Positions 33,369 through 45,960 are shown, counted from the first letter of the stretch. The stretch: 64,000 nt of DNA from Gigaspora margarita (GCA_009809945.1 WTPW01000712.1:26059-90058), one strand, 5' to 3'. Notes: generated from the sequence alone by a model not told the origin. Translations and numbers: made by a program.

Positions 33369-33811
33369 CCCTGTAAGAAAAGTGGCACGTGTGATATCCG
33401 TGCCATTACGGGTATACGCGTGAATTTTGGTCCGCAAATGGACCAGATTTTGCAGCAGTTTACTAAGCCAAAATACACGTATTTTGGCACGTTCACTAAA
33501 ATAATGGAAAGGCACGGGATAGTGCACCGTGTTTGACACGTGAGGCACGGGATGGTTTCTTTTCACCGTGCCATTTTTGGCACGTTCACCTATAAATTTT
33601 GAACAGTAAATGGACCGGATTTTGCAGCAGTTTACTAATCCAAAATCCACAGATTTTGGCACGGATTTTTGGCACATTTTTCTACGGAAATTGCAGTGAA
33701 GGAACGGTTTGTGGACCGTGATTTGCACGTGAAATTTTTTGCAGAGGCACGTAATGGTTGTTATTCCCATGTTATTTTGGACTGTACCACGTGCCACTTT
33801 TTCTTACAGGG
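33369..33811. mobile_element. CCCTGTAAG MITE, CpG-rich young copy
   Basis: 443 bp with inverted ends of about 23 bp, CCCTGTAAGAAAAGTGGCAC and the inverse of CCCTGTAAGAAAAAGTGGCA. TTA/TAG outside the short flanking CTT and CT would fit a TA target site. About 22 CpGs, many as CACGTG or GCACGG, remain intact. The 144-residue minus-strand frame shows no known domain and exists because the copy is still little mutated. Other members are at 16880, 6441, 34198, 36667, 37180, 38012 and 44041. Confidence 0.92.
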
Positions 33812-34197
33812 CTTAGAAGTCATTCTAAGAAACAACTGAGCAAAAACTCTAAAACAAGATATTAATTAATTATTGATATTCTCAGAAAAGTGTATTAATA
33901 CAAATGCATAAAGAATTTTAATATTTATAAAAACACTTCTGAATATAAAAAATCAATAAATAAAAAAGTTAAAGAATGCTTTGTAATGAATAAATAGTAA
34001 TGTTAAAGAAATCTACCAAATACAATATACCCATATTCTAGTAAAGAAAGCCTTAGGTTTTTTGATATTGTGCGAGTTTTAGCAGGTTTAATGACACAGA
34101 TTTGCCTATATGTTTTATATAACAGTAGAAAAAAATAAGTATAATGACCTATCAAAATTATCTTAAATTATAACTTATAAATTAAAAACCTTGTTAT
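33812..34197. other. Unassigned AT-rich sequence
   Basis: No gene or repeat recognised between two MITEs of the same family. Confidence 0.4.
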
Positions 34198-34690
34198 CCC
34201 TGTAAGAAAAGTAGTACAGGTAGTAGTACAGGTTGGTGTTAGGAATGCTCGAAAAGGCACAGATCATATAGTATGTACAGGAAATTGCACAGAATAGCAT
34301 GTAAAAATAGCACAGACATTATAGCAAAGGGTGGCACATAATATCACGTCATATGAAATGGTACATTCAGATGGCATGTATATGTATGTTATACATGTAT
34401 TGGCTTATTTCGTGGAGAGCAAAAGATCAGTAAGAGATTTTTTTTTAAAAAAAGAGCAATATCTCATGATTTCACTGATGAAGCTTCCCTGTGTATCTTA
34501 ACAAAGTTAGCTTGTTTATCTTATATTACTTATATAAATTTATAGTTTAATAGTTAATTCATATCATTATTGTAGTGTCAAATAAATTTACATTCATTAC
34601 CCATGCCAAATCCCATGCTAATTTGACTAGTAAACTGCTGCAAAACCCAAGCCATTTACATTCTATTTGGCATGGTGTAATAGTCAAATT
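34198..34690. mobile_element. CCCTGTAAG MITE, long subfamily, right end unclear
   Basis: Starts CCCTGTAAGAAAAGTAG and shares its interior with 6441-7079: 'GAGCAAAAGATCA', 'ATATCTCATGATTTCACT', 'ATTACCCATGCCAAA' and 'GACTAGTAAACTGCTGCAAAA'. The right terminus is not recognisable past about 34690. Confidence 0.65.
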
Positions 34691-35348
34691 TAGCTAGGGT
34701 AATACAAGCCTAAATATGGCTATACTAATTTTGTTTTTTTTTTATTTTTATCAAAATATTTTTAGTAGCTATTTTTGGTAAGATTAGCATCAGTGAATTA
34801 AAAGAATCAAGAGATTTAATAGAATCAAAAGATTTGAAAGATTCAATTAATCAGAAAGAATTAATTGATTAGAAAATTAGTAAAGATTCTTTTTGTTCAA
34901 ACTTTAGTCTGTAATTAAAAGTATATAAGGGCTTCAAACTCACCTCAAAATAAAAGCAATACAATTTGAGTTCTAAAACTTTGAAATCATATATAGTAGA
35001 AGTTTGTTATCAAAAACAATTCTTCACTTTGTCATAAAATCTCTTGTAATAAACTGTTCATCATAGTTTATGTCCCTGTAATATTAGAAAATCTATATTC
35101 AAAGAAGAGAAAAGTGAAGCAAAGAGTATCAATTATAAATCAGTACCCCTTTTTATATAAAATCCTCTCAATTAAAATACTGATTACCTCATTTATCAAA
35201 TAATTGAACCCCATGATTAGCATTGTTGAATTAATCTAGTATTTATCCTCATGATATTGTATTATTTAACCCTGTGAATTCACCTTCTGACTAACTCTAG
35301 CAGCTGTTAGAATTTAAGATGGAAACCTGATCAATGCAGCTGTAAAAA
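34691..35348. other. Unassigned sequence
   Basis: Less AT-rich than average in 34880-35330 but without a recognisable gene. GAATCAAAAGATTTGAAAGATTC-type words near 34805-34860 form small imperfect repeats. Confidence 0.35.
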
Positions 35349-35356
35349 CTACCTGT

Positions 35357-36034
35357 TAGGAGTCTTAATGGGTCAGGTTGGGTCAGGTTTGGGCCTGACC
35401 CAGGTCAGACCCACTTGGGTCAAAACCTGATCTGTCTCTGATCTGCCTCATATTAAACCCGACCTGGGTCTGACCCACCTCATATCAAACCCAACCCAGG
35501 TCTGACCCAACCCAACCCAACCCGGGTTGAACCTGGGTTAATAATAGTTGCTACATAGTAAAGTCTAAATTTACTATATAAATCGATAATGTCCGCTTAA
35601 GTAAACTTGTTTGGAAGAACAAAATGCATATACTCTGAAATTTTCATCCAAATTGGAGAAATTTTTATTATTTGACTTTAATTTTTACGTTCAACGAAAA
35701 AATTATAATCTTTTTAAAAAATATTTTTGATGAACATATAAATTAAAAGTTTAATAAAAGTTCTCCAATTTGGATAAAAATTTCATAGTATATGCATTTT
35801 GATCTTTCAAACAAGTTTACTTAAGCAGATTTTATCGATTTACATAGTAAAATTTAACTTTACTATATAGCGACTACTTGTGAACATTGAATAAAATCTG
35901 ATCTGGGTCTGATCCGATCCACGTTTTTTCTGATCTGGGTCCGACCAGACCCATATTTTTTCTGACCTGACCCGACCTTAGTTGGGTCAGACCTGAGTAG
36001 GGTTGGGTTAGACCCAACCCAGCTAAGACTTATA
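35357..36034. mobile_element. hAT MITE with GGGTCAGGTTGGG subterminal repeats
   Basis: The ends TAGGAGTCTTA and the inverse of TATAAGTCTTA are flanked by an 8-bp duplication, CTACCTGT (35349-35356 and 36035-36042), the size made by hAT transposases. Both subterminal regions are packed with GACCCAACC/GGTTGGGTC words. It is 678 bp, non-coding, and contains the inverted repeat at 35548-35880. Confidence 0.85.
35548..35880. mobile_element. Inverted-repeat element nested in the hAT MITE
   Basis: Arms of about 110 bp: AGTTGCTACATAGTAAAG at the left and the inverse of AGTAGTCGCTATATAGTAAAG at the right. These continue through TTAAGTAAACTTGTTTG, AAAATGCATATACT and CCAAATTGGAGAA. It lies between the two subterminal clusters of the hAT MITE, so it is either its core or a later insertion. 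Confidence 0.75.
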
Positions 36035-36042
36035 CTACCTGT

Positions 36043-36666
36043 GACTTCACCAGATGTTTAATTACATGATATCATGAACAAAGTTCACAATTAGTATCAA
36101 GAATCCAAACTACACACACAATAGAAAATTAGTAGATTAGTATTATACAATATTAAACAAAAGAGATATTACAATCTAGTCAAGAAATATATACTTATCT
36201 AGAGCAAGATTGCCATCTCGAAATCCCAAAACCTTAATACTTGGACCAGTTCAATCACAAGCCTCTTTCCTTGTCTGCCACTTTAGGGTTAAGTCTTGAG
36301 GATTTGTGTATTTTAGTATTGATTAGTATTCGTATTTGGTAGTTTTAGATATTAAGCAGTATTGAATTGATTTTCTCTCTTAGAGTGGGCATATGGTCCT
36401 ATATAGTCCACAGAATTTGTACCAATCTGAACTATATCCGTACAAATCTGAATCATGATCCATGCCAAAAGAACCTATCCAATATAACTTGTGCTGATCC
36501 AGTCCAATTTTCTTATAGGTATAATGACAAAGAAATCAAACTTTTAAAAGGAATATTTTTAAACAAGGGTTTAAAATGCTTTATAATTTTTGATACTGAA
36601 TATAGAATTAATTTTTGCAAACCATTTAGAATTATATAATTTAAAATCATCATTTTACATAAACAA
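36043..36666. other. Mostly unassigned; contains a CCCTGTAAG-family right end
   Basis: 36385-36520 has family words (GGTCCTATATAGTCC, CATGATCCATGCCAAAA) and ends TTTTCTTATAGG, a decayed right terminus of the CCCTGTAAG family. The rest shows no gene. Confidence 0.45.
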
Positions 36667-37143
36667 CCCTGTAAGAAATGTGGACTGGGTGTAGCATGCA
36701 TTGGCATCAGGAATGTTTGGAATAGCACATCCATAGTGGCATGCTCATACATAATATATAAATGGCATGTCTTGTAGTGACATGCATATGCAAATTTTTC
36801 ATGCCGGGAATGACACATATTAGGTGTTGACATGTATTCGAAATAACACATATAGAGCTATTTCATGTAATAGCACATATTCATAATAGCACGTGAAGTG
36901 TCACAAAACTGGTCCAATTATAGTTCAAAATGCATGTGCAAATAGCCCAAAACATTCTTAAAATCTATGCCAAAATCTGTGGTTTTAGATTAGTAAAGTG
37001 CTGCAAAACCCAGTCCAATTACAGTTTGAAATGCATAACCAAACAGTTCTATATATATACAAATCTGGTCCTCAATCCATATTACAAGCTCATGCATACT
37101 AACATAGATGTTTGTGCCTATCTGGTACAAGTTTTTTACAGGG
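36667..37143. mobile_element. CCCTGTAAG MITE, 477 bp
   Basis: Starts CCCTGTAAGAAATGTGGACT and ends AGTTTTTTACAGGG. The interior has repeated AGCACAT/ATAGCACG words and 'TTAGTAAAGTGCTGCAAAAC'. CpG-poor. A close relative follows 36 bp downstream in the same orientation. Confidence 0.8.
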
Positions 37144-37179
37144 CAATGCAATACTTGCACAAAAATTTTTTAACCGTAC

Positions 37180-37924
37180 TCTGTAAGAAATGTGAACTGG
37201 GGTGTGGCATACGTTGGCTTCAGGAATGTTCAGAATAGCACATCCACAGTAACACACTTATGCATGATATATATAATAGCACATCTCGTAGTAATTCATA
37301 TATGCATGTTTTTTATACCAGGAATAACACATATTAGCATATATGTAGTGTTGGCACATATTCGAAATAACATATGGGGGAGCCCACAGCAAAAGGTGGC
37401 TTCAGGCCAACCAATCAGATTTTAAGATTTTATATAATAACTATCTAACTAATCATTATTTTTATAAAACCAATTTTTATTTATCAATAATATTAATAAA
37501 AAAATATATAAATTTATTTTATTGTTTTAATGCTACTATATAATTGATAATCACATACTAAGTTTAACAATGATTTTCTCAAAATCATGTGATTTTTCCA
37601 AAGCCACCTTTTGCTATGGGTCCCCTTATATATAGAACTGTTTTATATAATAGCATGTATTTCGTAATAGCACATAAAGTGGCACAAAACCTGGTCCAAT
37701 TACAGTCCAAAATGCATGTACAAATAGCCCAAAATGTTCTTAAAATCTGTGCCAAACTCTGTGGATTTTAGATTAATAAAGTGCTGCAAACCTGGTCCAA
37801 TTATGGTCCAAAATGCACAGGCAAACAGTTCCACATACATACAAATCCAGTCCTCAATCTGTACTACAAGCTCACACATTAGCATAGATGTTCATGCCTA
37901 TTCAGTACAATTTTCTTAAAGGGG
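37180..37924. mobile_element. CCCTGTAAG MITE interrupted by another MITE
   Basis: Starts TCTGTAAGAAATGTGAACTG and ends TTTTCTTAAAGGGG. It follows the text of 36667-37143 block by block: 'GGAATAACACATATTAG', 'CGAAATAACATAT', then after the insert 'GTTTTATATAATAGCA' and 'GTGCTGCAAACCTGG'. The insert is 37376-37625. Confidence 0.8.
37376..37625. mobile_element. 250-bp nested MITE with GGGG...CAAAAGGTGGC ends
   Basis: Inverted ends: GGGGGAGCCCACAGCAAAAG and the inverse of GGGGACCCATAGCAAAAGGT, continuing GTGGCTT. It breaks the continuity of the host MITE at CATAT/TTATAT, so a short target duplication of 2-3 bp is likely. This would suit a PIF/Harbinger- or mariner-type element. AT-rich non-coding interior. 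Confidence 0.8.
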
Positions 37925-38011
37925 TACAATTTGCATTGTGCCTAATTATGTACTAGTGAATTTCATAAAAGTTAATTATTTTTGAACCATATAAATTTCA
38001 ACTTACTGTAT

Positions 38012-38426
38012 TCTAGTCCTATGAAAAAAATGATCTGTATAGGCACATGTTTTCATGGAAAGACACAGTCAAGTATGACACTGACAGATTTCTGGGTTTG
38101 TACATCTGTGATCTGTGTTGGCATGTTAAATTGGTCCAAATTGGACTGTTTTTCAGATATTTTGGACTGTAAATAGACTGGGTTTGCTGCACTTTACTAA
38201 ACCAAAAACTTACAGGTTTTGGTATGGGAAATACATATAAAGTAATACAATTAATGTGCTCATATGTGCTACCCAATACATGTATCAATACCATAAAACA
38301 TAATATACATGCCATTCTGTCATATTTTGGTTCGTGTTTCATGCTTTTATGTGCTATATGATACATGCCTATTCAAACAAACCTGTGCCAACCTGTATCA
38401 ACACCTGGACCACTTTTCTAATAGAG
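38012..38426. mobile_element. CCCTGTAAG MITE, decayed, 0.4 kb
   Basis: Left CCTATGAAAAAAATGATC and right GGACCACTTTTCTAATAG are degraded family ends. The interior has 'GTTTGCTGCACTTTACTAAACCAAAAA', 'GACTGTAAAT' and CATG-rich blocks. CpG-depleted. Frames across it are chance. Confidence 0.65.
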
Positions 38427-39119
38427 CAGACTTATAGATTCTAATATAGAATTGTCGATATAATTTCTGCAAGTCAAGAAATATATTCAATATAGAAAAA
38501 TGTAAATGCATAAATAATCTTATGCTTAATATAAATAGCTTTAACTTTCGCATTTGATAAATCAGTATTGATAAATGTTCTTAGCATTAAGTTACACATA
38601 TACAACTTGGTAAATATCAATTGAACTGCTTAAAAAAAAAGAGTCAACAAATCTATTTGAATTACATTATGGAAATCAAATTTAGATTCTCTAATATTTG
38701 AGTAATTTATTGTGATTGGTCCGTTCACATTTAAATAATATGATTTATTCGTTCATAGAAACAATATAATTCTTGGCTTTTATTTAATCTGTAATAATGT
38801 ATTTAGTAGCAAAAATATGAAAAATTATTAATGTTTTAATTTGGTAGTAATTTTAAATAATTTATACATTAGCAAAAAAATAATAAGCTTCAAATTTTTT
38901 ATTTTAAATAATTTGTAATTACCTGTTATTTTATCAAGAACAATGAATTTTTAAGAATGTGCAGCCTAATAAAATATATATGATACTTTAAAATTTAGTT
39001 GTTATCTTTTTTATAAATATAAAAATTTTTAGAAAAATCAAAAAGTAAAAAATTTAAGAGTAGAGTACATGTAGATCAATTTGTCATATAATTTGCATGT
39101 CCAATTAAAATTTTTATAA
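38427..39119. other. Unassigned AT-rich sequence
   Basis: No gene recognised. 38583-38607 is the genuine copy of the 25 bases wrongly placed at 32356. Confidence 0.4.
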
Positions 39120-39136
39120 AAAATTGGAAGATATTA

Positions 39137-42100
39137 TTTTTTTTAATTTTAATGGTGAGACCTTGCTCTTATCTTTATTAAATTTAATGGAAACTTTTTA
39201 CAATTGGAAAAATTTCATAATTAAATCTAATGCTAAGAAAAAGAACTCAGACATATAGCTAGATAAACAAAAGTAGACCTAGTATTTATCTGTGGCATAA
39301 ACCAACAAGAGTGGACAAGGCTCACCTAGATTTGGTTATTAGTTAATATACTAGTAGGGTGTGTAAGATATTTAATCCAGTGGGGGTACCAGTAATTTAT
39401 TTTCTGAATTGAGTTATTTATAATAGAATTATTATTATTAGTTTGGATTATGGATATAGTAGATTCAGAAGATCCAGAAGCTATAGTTTAATTTTGTAAG
39501 ATTGTTTGTTGATATTTTGATCTTGAAGTACAGTATGGAATCCAGATTTTTGTATAAATTTATTAATTCAAATGAAGTAAAAATTGAATTGTAAAAGAGC
39601 TAGCAAGCTTTAAAGATAAGCCAGTTTCTTGTAATGCATTAATCAGTTCTAATGGAATAAGACCTGATAGAGTTGAGTATAATGAGGGCTTGCATGAAAA
39701 ATGATGAATTTAAAAACTATCAAGGTTTAAAATTTTGGAATAAAGATTTATTTCCTGAGTCGAAGAGATATCAAGTTTGCTAGAGCTAAGTATTTGGTTT
39801 AAGGAATTGATATAAGGTCTAGTAGTAGATTAGTATTTGGACAAGTAACCCAGTGCAAGGCATTACTTGCCTGTTGGCATATATAACAAATATTAGGGTA
39901 TGAGGAATATCTTTTATGAAGAATATGTGGAGAAGAAAGCTCATCTAGTAATAACTTTACTCTAAAAGATTTTAGAGTAGAGGATTGAAAGCTATGTGAA
40001 AAATTGCTAATTTTTTGATTATTATTAATGTATAGCCATGAAGCATTCCAGTTGATAAGTTGTGAAATTGGGTTCTATTGCTGAAAGTGGTTTTGTGATG
40101 TCCACCATGCAATTATATGTGCTCTACAGATTGTTCTTATGCTGCGACGGATAGAAAGTTCCATTGGATAATTATCTGAAGTTGGTATATATATATGTTG
40201 TTTAAATTAAAAATAAGATAAAGTGCTATATGATGATTGCATGCTAGTTGGTCAGCTTTATTGTTGAAGTTGTCATCTTCATGTGCATTTACTTTATGCA
40301 AAGTAATATGAAGATTGTATGATTTAATAAAGTTAAGTAATATATTTCAAATTGACCAATAGGGTATATTTAGAAAGTTTGGAATTAGTATAATATTGAT
40401 TAAACTTTTAAATTTAGAGATAACTGATTGTGAATCTGTATAAATTTGGATAGTACAGTTTCTAGAAGCTGTACTTATTGCAGCTAAATTGCAAATAGTT
40501 CTGCTTTAAATGAGCATGGCCAGAATTTGGTTTGTGCTTGAAAGGTATATATGATATTTTGGTTAGCTAATTGTATCCAACCAACTTCTATAGAGCACTG
40601 GGGATTGCCTAGGTTAATAACAGAACCATCTGTATAAAAGGTAAGTTCTGAGAGACTACTATTATAATGTGTAAAAGACTGAAGAGTATTATAAGCTTGG
40701 CTTGGTTCAAATATTGGAGGGAGTTTTATAGTAGAAAAGTTAAGATTTGGTAATGGTGGAATATGAATTGGATTTTTAAGTGCAATTGAATATATAAGAT
40801 CTAGAAAATTAGCATTTAAATTAATTGTTTTGTCAGAATTTAGTCTGCCAAAGAATTTTGTAGCATGACTAGTAGGTATTAGAATAGTGCATTTGTTTTT
40901 AATTATGTTTTGAAAAGTGACCAGTAGTATAACAATAATAGTTTGTAGAGGGTAAATTTATATGTGAGTAAATAGTGCATTCATAGGAGTGGTTAGTGAT
41001 TTTATCTTCAAGAAAGATAAACCATTGAGGAGTTCTGCCTTTAGGAATTTTGTGTAATCTTGGTGAAATATGTTTCTAGTCTAATAAGCATGAATTGTCA
41101 TATGTTGTGAGTTGATCAAGAAAATGTAAATGATAATGCTGAATTTGTTTTTTAAAAGTTGTGTATTTAGGATGTGAAGCAAGAATAGATTCCAAAGAAA
41201 TTGAACCTTCTTTAATTACAAAAGGAATGTTGGAATAAGAATTAGAGCTAATTGACCAGTTAAGATATTTAAAAAGCTGAATAATCTTAAAGGTTGTAAT
41301 TAATCTATTAGGGCCATCTATTGTAGGATTGGGATGAGTGAAGATACTAGTAGGTGACCAGAGGTTATTTTGGAGTTGTTGAACTCTAATAAGAGTAGTA
41401 ATATTTAATAGGCTATTGTTATTTAATCTTTTAATAAAGTTATATAAGTGGTGTTGAAGTTGGATATCCCATATATTTTTAATATTGTAAATTTGAGGAT
41501 GCTAGTAGGGATTGTGCAGCTAAGTTCAGCTTTATGTTTGATTAATTCTATGTGCTGTGTTAAGATTTTATTGCATGTTGACTGGCTTAATACAATATTT
41601 TGTATTCAGTATTCTATTGTAGGAATAATAACAATATTAATAATATAGCGTGCTTGGGTATTTGTAATTTGTTTTGTACGAGCAATTTGTATAAGCTGAT
41701 TTGATTCAGCAATAATATATTGGGTTTGTTGAAATTGTTTATTGTCTAAAGTAAACCAACATCCAAGAAACTTAAAAGGCTGGTTTCGTAGTTGAAGAGG
41801 AAGAGGTTGATTGTTATATATGATTGGGTTGTAGTTTTGTTGCTTAATATTGGTTGAAAGTATTGATTTGGTTGGATTTACTTGGATATTTGCCATAGAA
41901 TAGAAGNATTCTGCAANNGTAAGNATCTTAGAAAGCTCTGTTTGAGATGATGCTATCNATAAAGTATCATCCATGTATGCTAGTACAGAACATTTGGTTT
42001 GTAGATTGTCAGTTGTAAAATTTTTGAGATTGGTAAACCAGGATATTTCAATTGTATGACCAGGTGAATTTGAGTATATATAAGAAATAAGAGGATTATA

Positions 42101-42714
42101 GTAAATCTGCCAAAGAAGGTGTTTATTGTTTCTCCTTGGTCAATACCATTTTGAACCTGATAAGGTTGTGTAAGACCCAAATTGGTAATAACATTGTTTT
42201 GTCAGTCAGTTAAAATATTAAGAAGAGTATTAACAATATTAGTAGACAGAAGTAAATATGTAAGGGCATGCTCTAGAAGAGTAAAGTTTATAGAGTCATA
42301 AGCTTTGCTCATGTCTTGTGATAGAAGCCAGATCTCTTTGTGATTGTAGTTTGTATCTTCTATAAGATAGTTAAGAATATGAATAGGAATAGAAGTACTA
42401 TTTCCAGGAAGGGCAACATAGTTTTATGGTGAAAGAATGGAGTGTTGTGAGAAAACTTGATTTAGTCTATTGGTAATAATTTTGGTATAGATTTTTCTGG
42501 TATGCTCAATAAGGCTTATTGGGCATGTAAGGTTGAGATTACCATCAAATGTATTGTTTTTTGGAATAGGAAAAATTCTTCCTTTTTTCTATTGTTTGGG
42601 AATTGAATTTTGTGTAATGCATCGATTAAAAAAAGATATGAGAATAGTAATACTATTTGGGTTATAATGTTTAATCATTTCATAGCTTATGCCTGTAGGA
42701 CCACAGGCTTTGTT
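39137..42714 (-). mobile_element. 5'-truncated LINE with RT, RNase H and zinc-knuckle regions
   Basis: On the minus strand from 42714: 'NKACGPTGISYEMI', a stop, 'KKGRIFPIPKNN', 'ISLIEHTRKIYTKIITNRL', 'QDMSKAYDSINF', 'QNGIDQGE' and 'YMDDTL' (the RT catalytic YMDD near 41965-41980). An RNase H region follows at about 40650-40220 ('TDGSVINLG', 'KAELFAI', 'IYTDSQSVI'). A C-x2-C-x9-H-x4-C knuckle ('CYICQQASNALHWVTC') lies near 39830-39890, and the 3' end carries the family tail GAGCAAGGTCTCACC. Target duplications AAAATTGGAAGATATTA (39120-39136) and AAAATTGGAAGATGTTA (42715-42731) differ at one base. The 5' end, including any ORF1 and endonuclease, was never inserted. Stops and frame changes make it inactive. 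Ambiguous bases occur at 41907-41958. Confidence 0.92.
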
Positions 42715-42731
42715 AAAATTGGAAGATGTTA

Positions 42732-44040
42732 ATAATAAAACTTTTTATAATTATATACAATTTTTATTAAAATTTCATAATATATATATTAAAATATGCT
42801 TTTTATAATAGTATAAATTTTAATAATTAAAACATATAATAAAAATAGACTTGTATATTTTGTAAAGTTTTTCGTAGTAGGTTCAAATTTTCTGTAGTTA
42901 CACAAAATTATTTGTTTTAATTGGTCTATATCACATGATTATTATATAATAAAAATGATACCTGATCTTTAAATACATGTTTCTCATTAAATATTTAACC
43001 AATTTTAATAATTTTACTATGATAGAATTAGAAAAGCCTATTCTACAAACTTTTTAATTTAGAAGTAAAATAATTAACTTAACAAATTTTTAAAAATAGT
43101 AAAAATAAAAAAAATTGACCATTGAGATCATATAAAAATGATCTGCATGTACTTTACTCTTAATTTACCTCATAGAAAAATTTTTGAATTGCTTACTACT
43201 TCTTATTGCTTATATATAATTATTTAAAATCATGAACATAATAAAATATTTCACTAACCTATTTAAGATATTTTCCTTCCAAAAAAGTATAAAGCAAATT
43301 TATGACTTATTTTTATTGTTGAATATTTGAAAAATTGAAATTGGATAATTATTAAGATCTTGTGTTATATTATGACTAAAATGAAATATCAATGTTGTAC
43401 CTATTCTAGCATTTTTATCAAAACAAAATAGTAAAGTTGTATCTATAACAAGTATTTTTATCAAAATTGAAAGGTAATATTTCTGTTGACTATATTTATA
43501 GTCATGATAGTTTGTATAGATAAGTTGATCTGTTGTAAATTGTTTGTTTGACTATAGGATTTAATGATTGCAATTCATCAGTAAACTGTGTTTATTGTGG
43601 TACATTTATTGCTCTACAACTTTTTTAAGGAATATTAATATTAAGAAGAATGTTTGCTCATTCAAAAATGGCTGGGTTCTCTAAGAACCATAATAGATAA
43701 TAGAGGAGACCATAGTTTTGATGATTCTTATACAGATTCTTTAGGCATAATCTTAGCTTTTTTCTTCATTAGGCATACTCTTAGATTTTTCTTCATTTCT
43801 TTTTTAATCTTGGTAAATTTTGTAATTTGGAAAAATATTATAATGAACGTGACTACAAAGCTTTGATAGTAAAATATATCGATTTTTTGTTTTATCTGAT
43901 ACATTTGATCACTGTTCTCCAATTATTTTTGATATTTGTTCAAAACTTGCATTTGGATTTTCTTTTTTTATATCATCCTGAATATCTTTTTGATATAAGA
44001 TAAATGCATTTTGTGGTCATGTGATTCTTCCTCAAGTTTT
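42732..44040. other. Unassigned AT-rich sequence
   Basis: No gene or element recognised. Frames near 43654-43922 are low-complexity and lack motifs. Confidence 0.4.
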
Positions 44041-44300
44041 CTTACAAGCCCTTATAAGAAAAGTGGTCTGGAATTGTATGCAAAAACTGTGTATAGGCAT
44101 GTGGTTGAGTAGCACATGCTATGAGCCAATGCATAGTTCGAATTGGCATAGAATCAGCAGACCATGTTTATCCATATACCTGTGCCAATTTAATAGAAAT
44201 CATATGTGCCTTTTGTAGCAGTTTACTAAGCCAATTGACACAGAGCTGATGGTACATAAATGGTATAGGTAAGTAACATAAATTTATGCACATTTTTCAA
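44041..44300. mobile_element. CCCTGTAAG MITE fragment
   Basis: CCCTTATAAGAAAAGTGGTC begins it, followed by CATG-rich text and GCAGTTTACTAAGCCAA, a core word of the family. The right end is not clear. Confidence 0.55.
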
Positions 44301-45644
44301 AAGATATTTTATTATAAGAGGACTAAATAATAGTTATAATAGTTAGAATATGTACACTCCCCTGATATAAATCACATGATTTTTTGGTAAACAACATGCC
44401 AATCAATTTTTTACCAGTTTTTTAATTTGTAAATTCTCAACAACCTACATATTAATTTGGGGCAGAATTTTTTATTTAACAGCTACATATATATAATATT
44501 TATAAGATTTAATATCATGTAGAGTATCTTTTAGCATCAATTACAGCAAGAATACATTGAATTACACTTTTAACAAGATTTTTTATAATTGAGCCATTGA
44601 TTTTAAACTACTTATCCTGCAGCAAATTGAATAATTCTAATTCATTGCTAGGTAAAGGAATGTGCTTATGTATATAATGCTCTAATTCATTCTACAGATA
44701 CTCAATAGGGTTTAGGTCTGGCTATATGATGGCTATAGAAGTCGCACAATATTATTTTTATAAAACCAGTGCTCAGTTAATTTGAAAGTATGAATTTTGG
44801 TATTATCGTCTTGGAACATATAATAGTTTTGACCAACTATATTTATTAAATTATTTAAATAAGGTATATAACAAGTTTCAAGAATTTTTATATAATTATT
44901 TGAATTCATACTGCCATCAACCCAAACTAATAGTTCAAGACCATATTTACTAAAACACTGCAAACTATAATACCACATTGCCCTGATCTAAATGTCAGAA
45001 CTAGACATTCAACATTATATTTTTCTTTTGATTTCCTCCAAACATACATAAGACTATCCCTCCAAATACTTGAAATCTTGATTTGTCACTCCAAATAATA
45101 TTATTCTACCTTTTATTCCAACCTACTCTTTCTTTACCCAACGCAGATGAGCTACACAAGAAGCCTTATCTACAAATAGGGCCCAGAATGAGCAGGTCAA
45201 ACCCAGAAATTAGCAGGTCAGGCTGGATCAGACTAAGTTTGGGCCTAAATTTTTAAACCCGTTAATTAATTGGGCCAAGTTTGTGCTGGGTTTAAAAAAT
45301 ATTGGGTGGGTCTAATCTGGGTTTATAAAATACTGGGTTGGGTTTGGGCTTTATAAATAGGCCCAGTAAACTCTGTTGATACCCGTTGTTATGTGTAATT
45401 TTTCTTTGCCACTATAACTTACCCTATATCTGTATATTAGTTAGCATGTTTTAGAATATTTGTATGGTTATGCTTTTTTAGTACAAGGCTTAGCATATAC
45501 AATCAGTGTTGGACTATGACCTATTATGACCTATATGACCTATATGACCAGTCATAGGTCATATAGTCATAATAAGGTTATATGACTGTATGACCAAGGT
45601 TATTTGGTCAGCCAATAAAATAGCTAGATTAGTTAGTAGTATAT

Positions 45645-45960
45645 ACATTGACAATATTGATGTATTATAATTATACATCAAATGTACTGATGTATGCTAC
45701 ATATCTCTTCAATGTATATCAATCTCATTGATGTATGCTATATATCTCCTTAAAGAATTCAATAAAGTTTGAATATCCAGCACTATTTGGGCTGGAATTC
45801 TTCCATTGTATTTGTTCAGTTCTTTTGTTATTATAATTCACAAATATAATATGAAAGGCATAATTCCGGAGTTAATATTCTGACAGTCAAGATTGCTTTT
45901 GCAAGCATCAGTTTTTTTTAACTTACTGCGTAAAAATTGGATGCAATAATAATAATAATA
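45645..45960 (+). repeat. Dispersed repeat, copy 1 (also at 63430)
   Basis: Colinear with 63430-63760: 'ATTGATGTATTATA', 'ATACATCAAATGYACTGAT', 'TTYAATAAAGTTTGAATRTC', 'CATAATTCYGGARTT', 'ATATTCTGACA', 'CTTTTGCAAG' and 'TACTTACTRCRTAAAAATTG'. The AATAAA word and the constant order suggest a 3' end or an LTR-like piece of an unidentified element. The class is not settled. Confidence 0.65.

Noticed and set aside
33363-33797. 144-residue minus-strand open frame
   Set aside because: It covers the young CCCTGTAAG MITE almost end to end. It has no known domain, and the other copies show no frame conservation.
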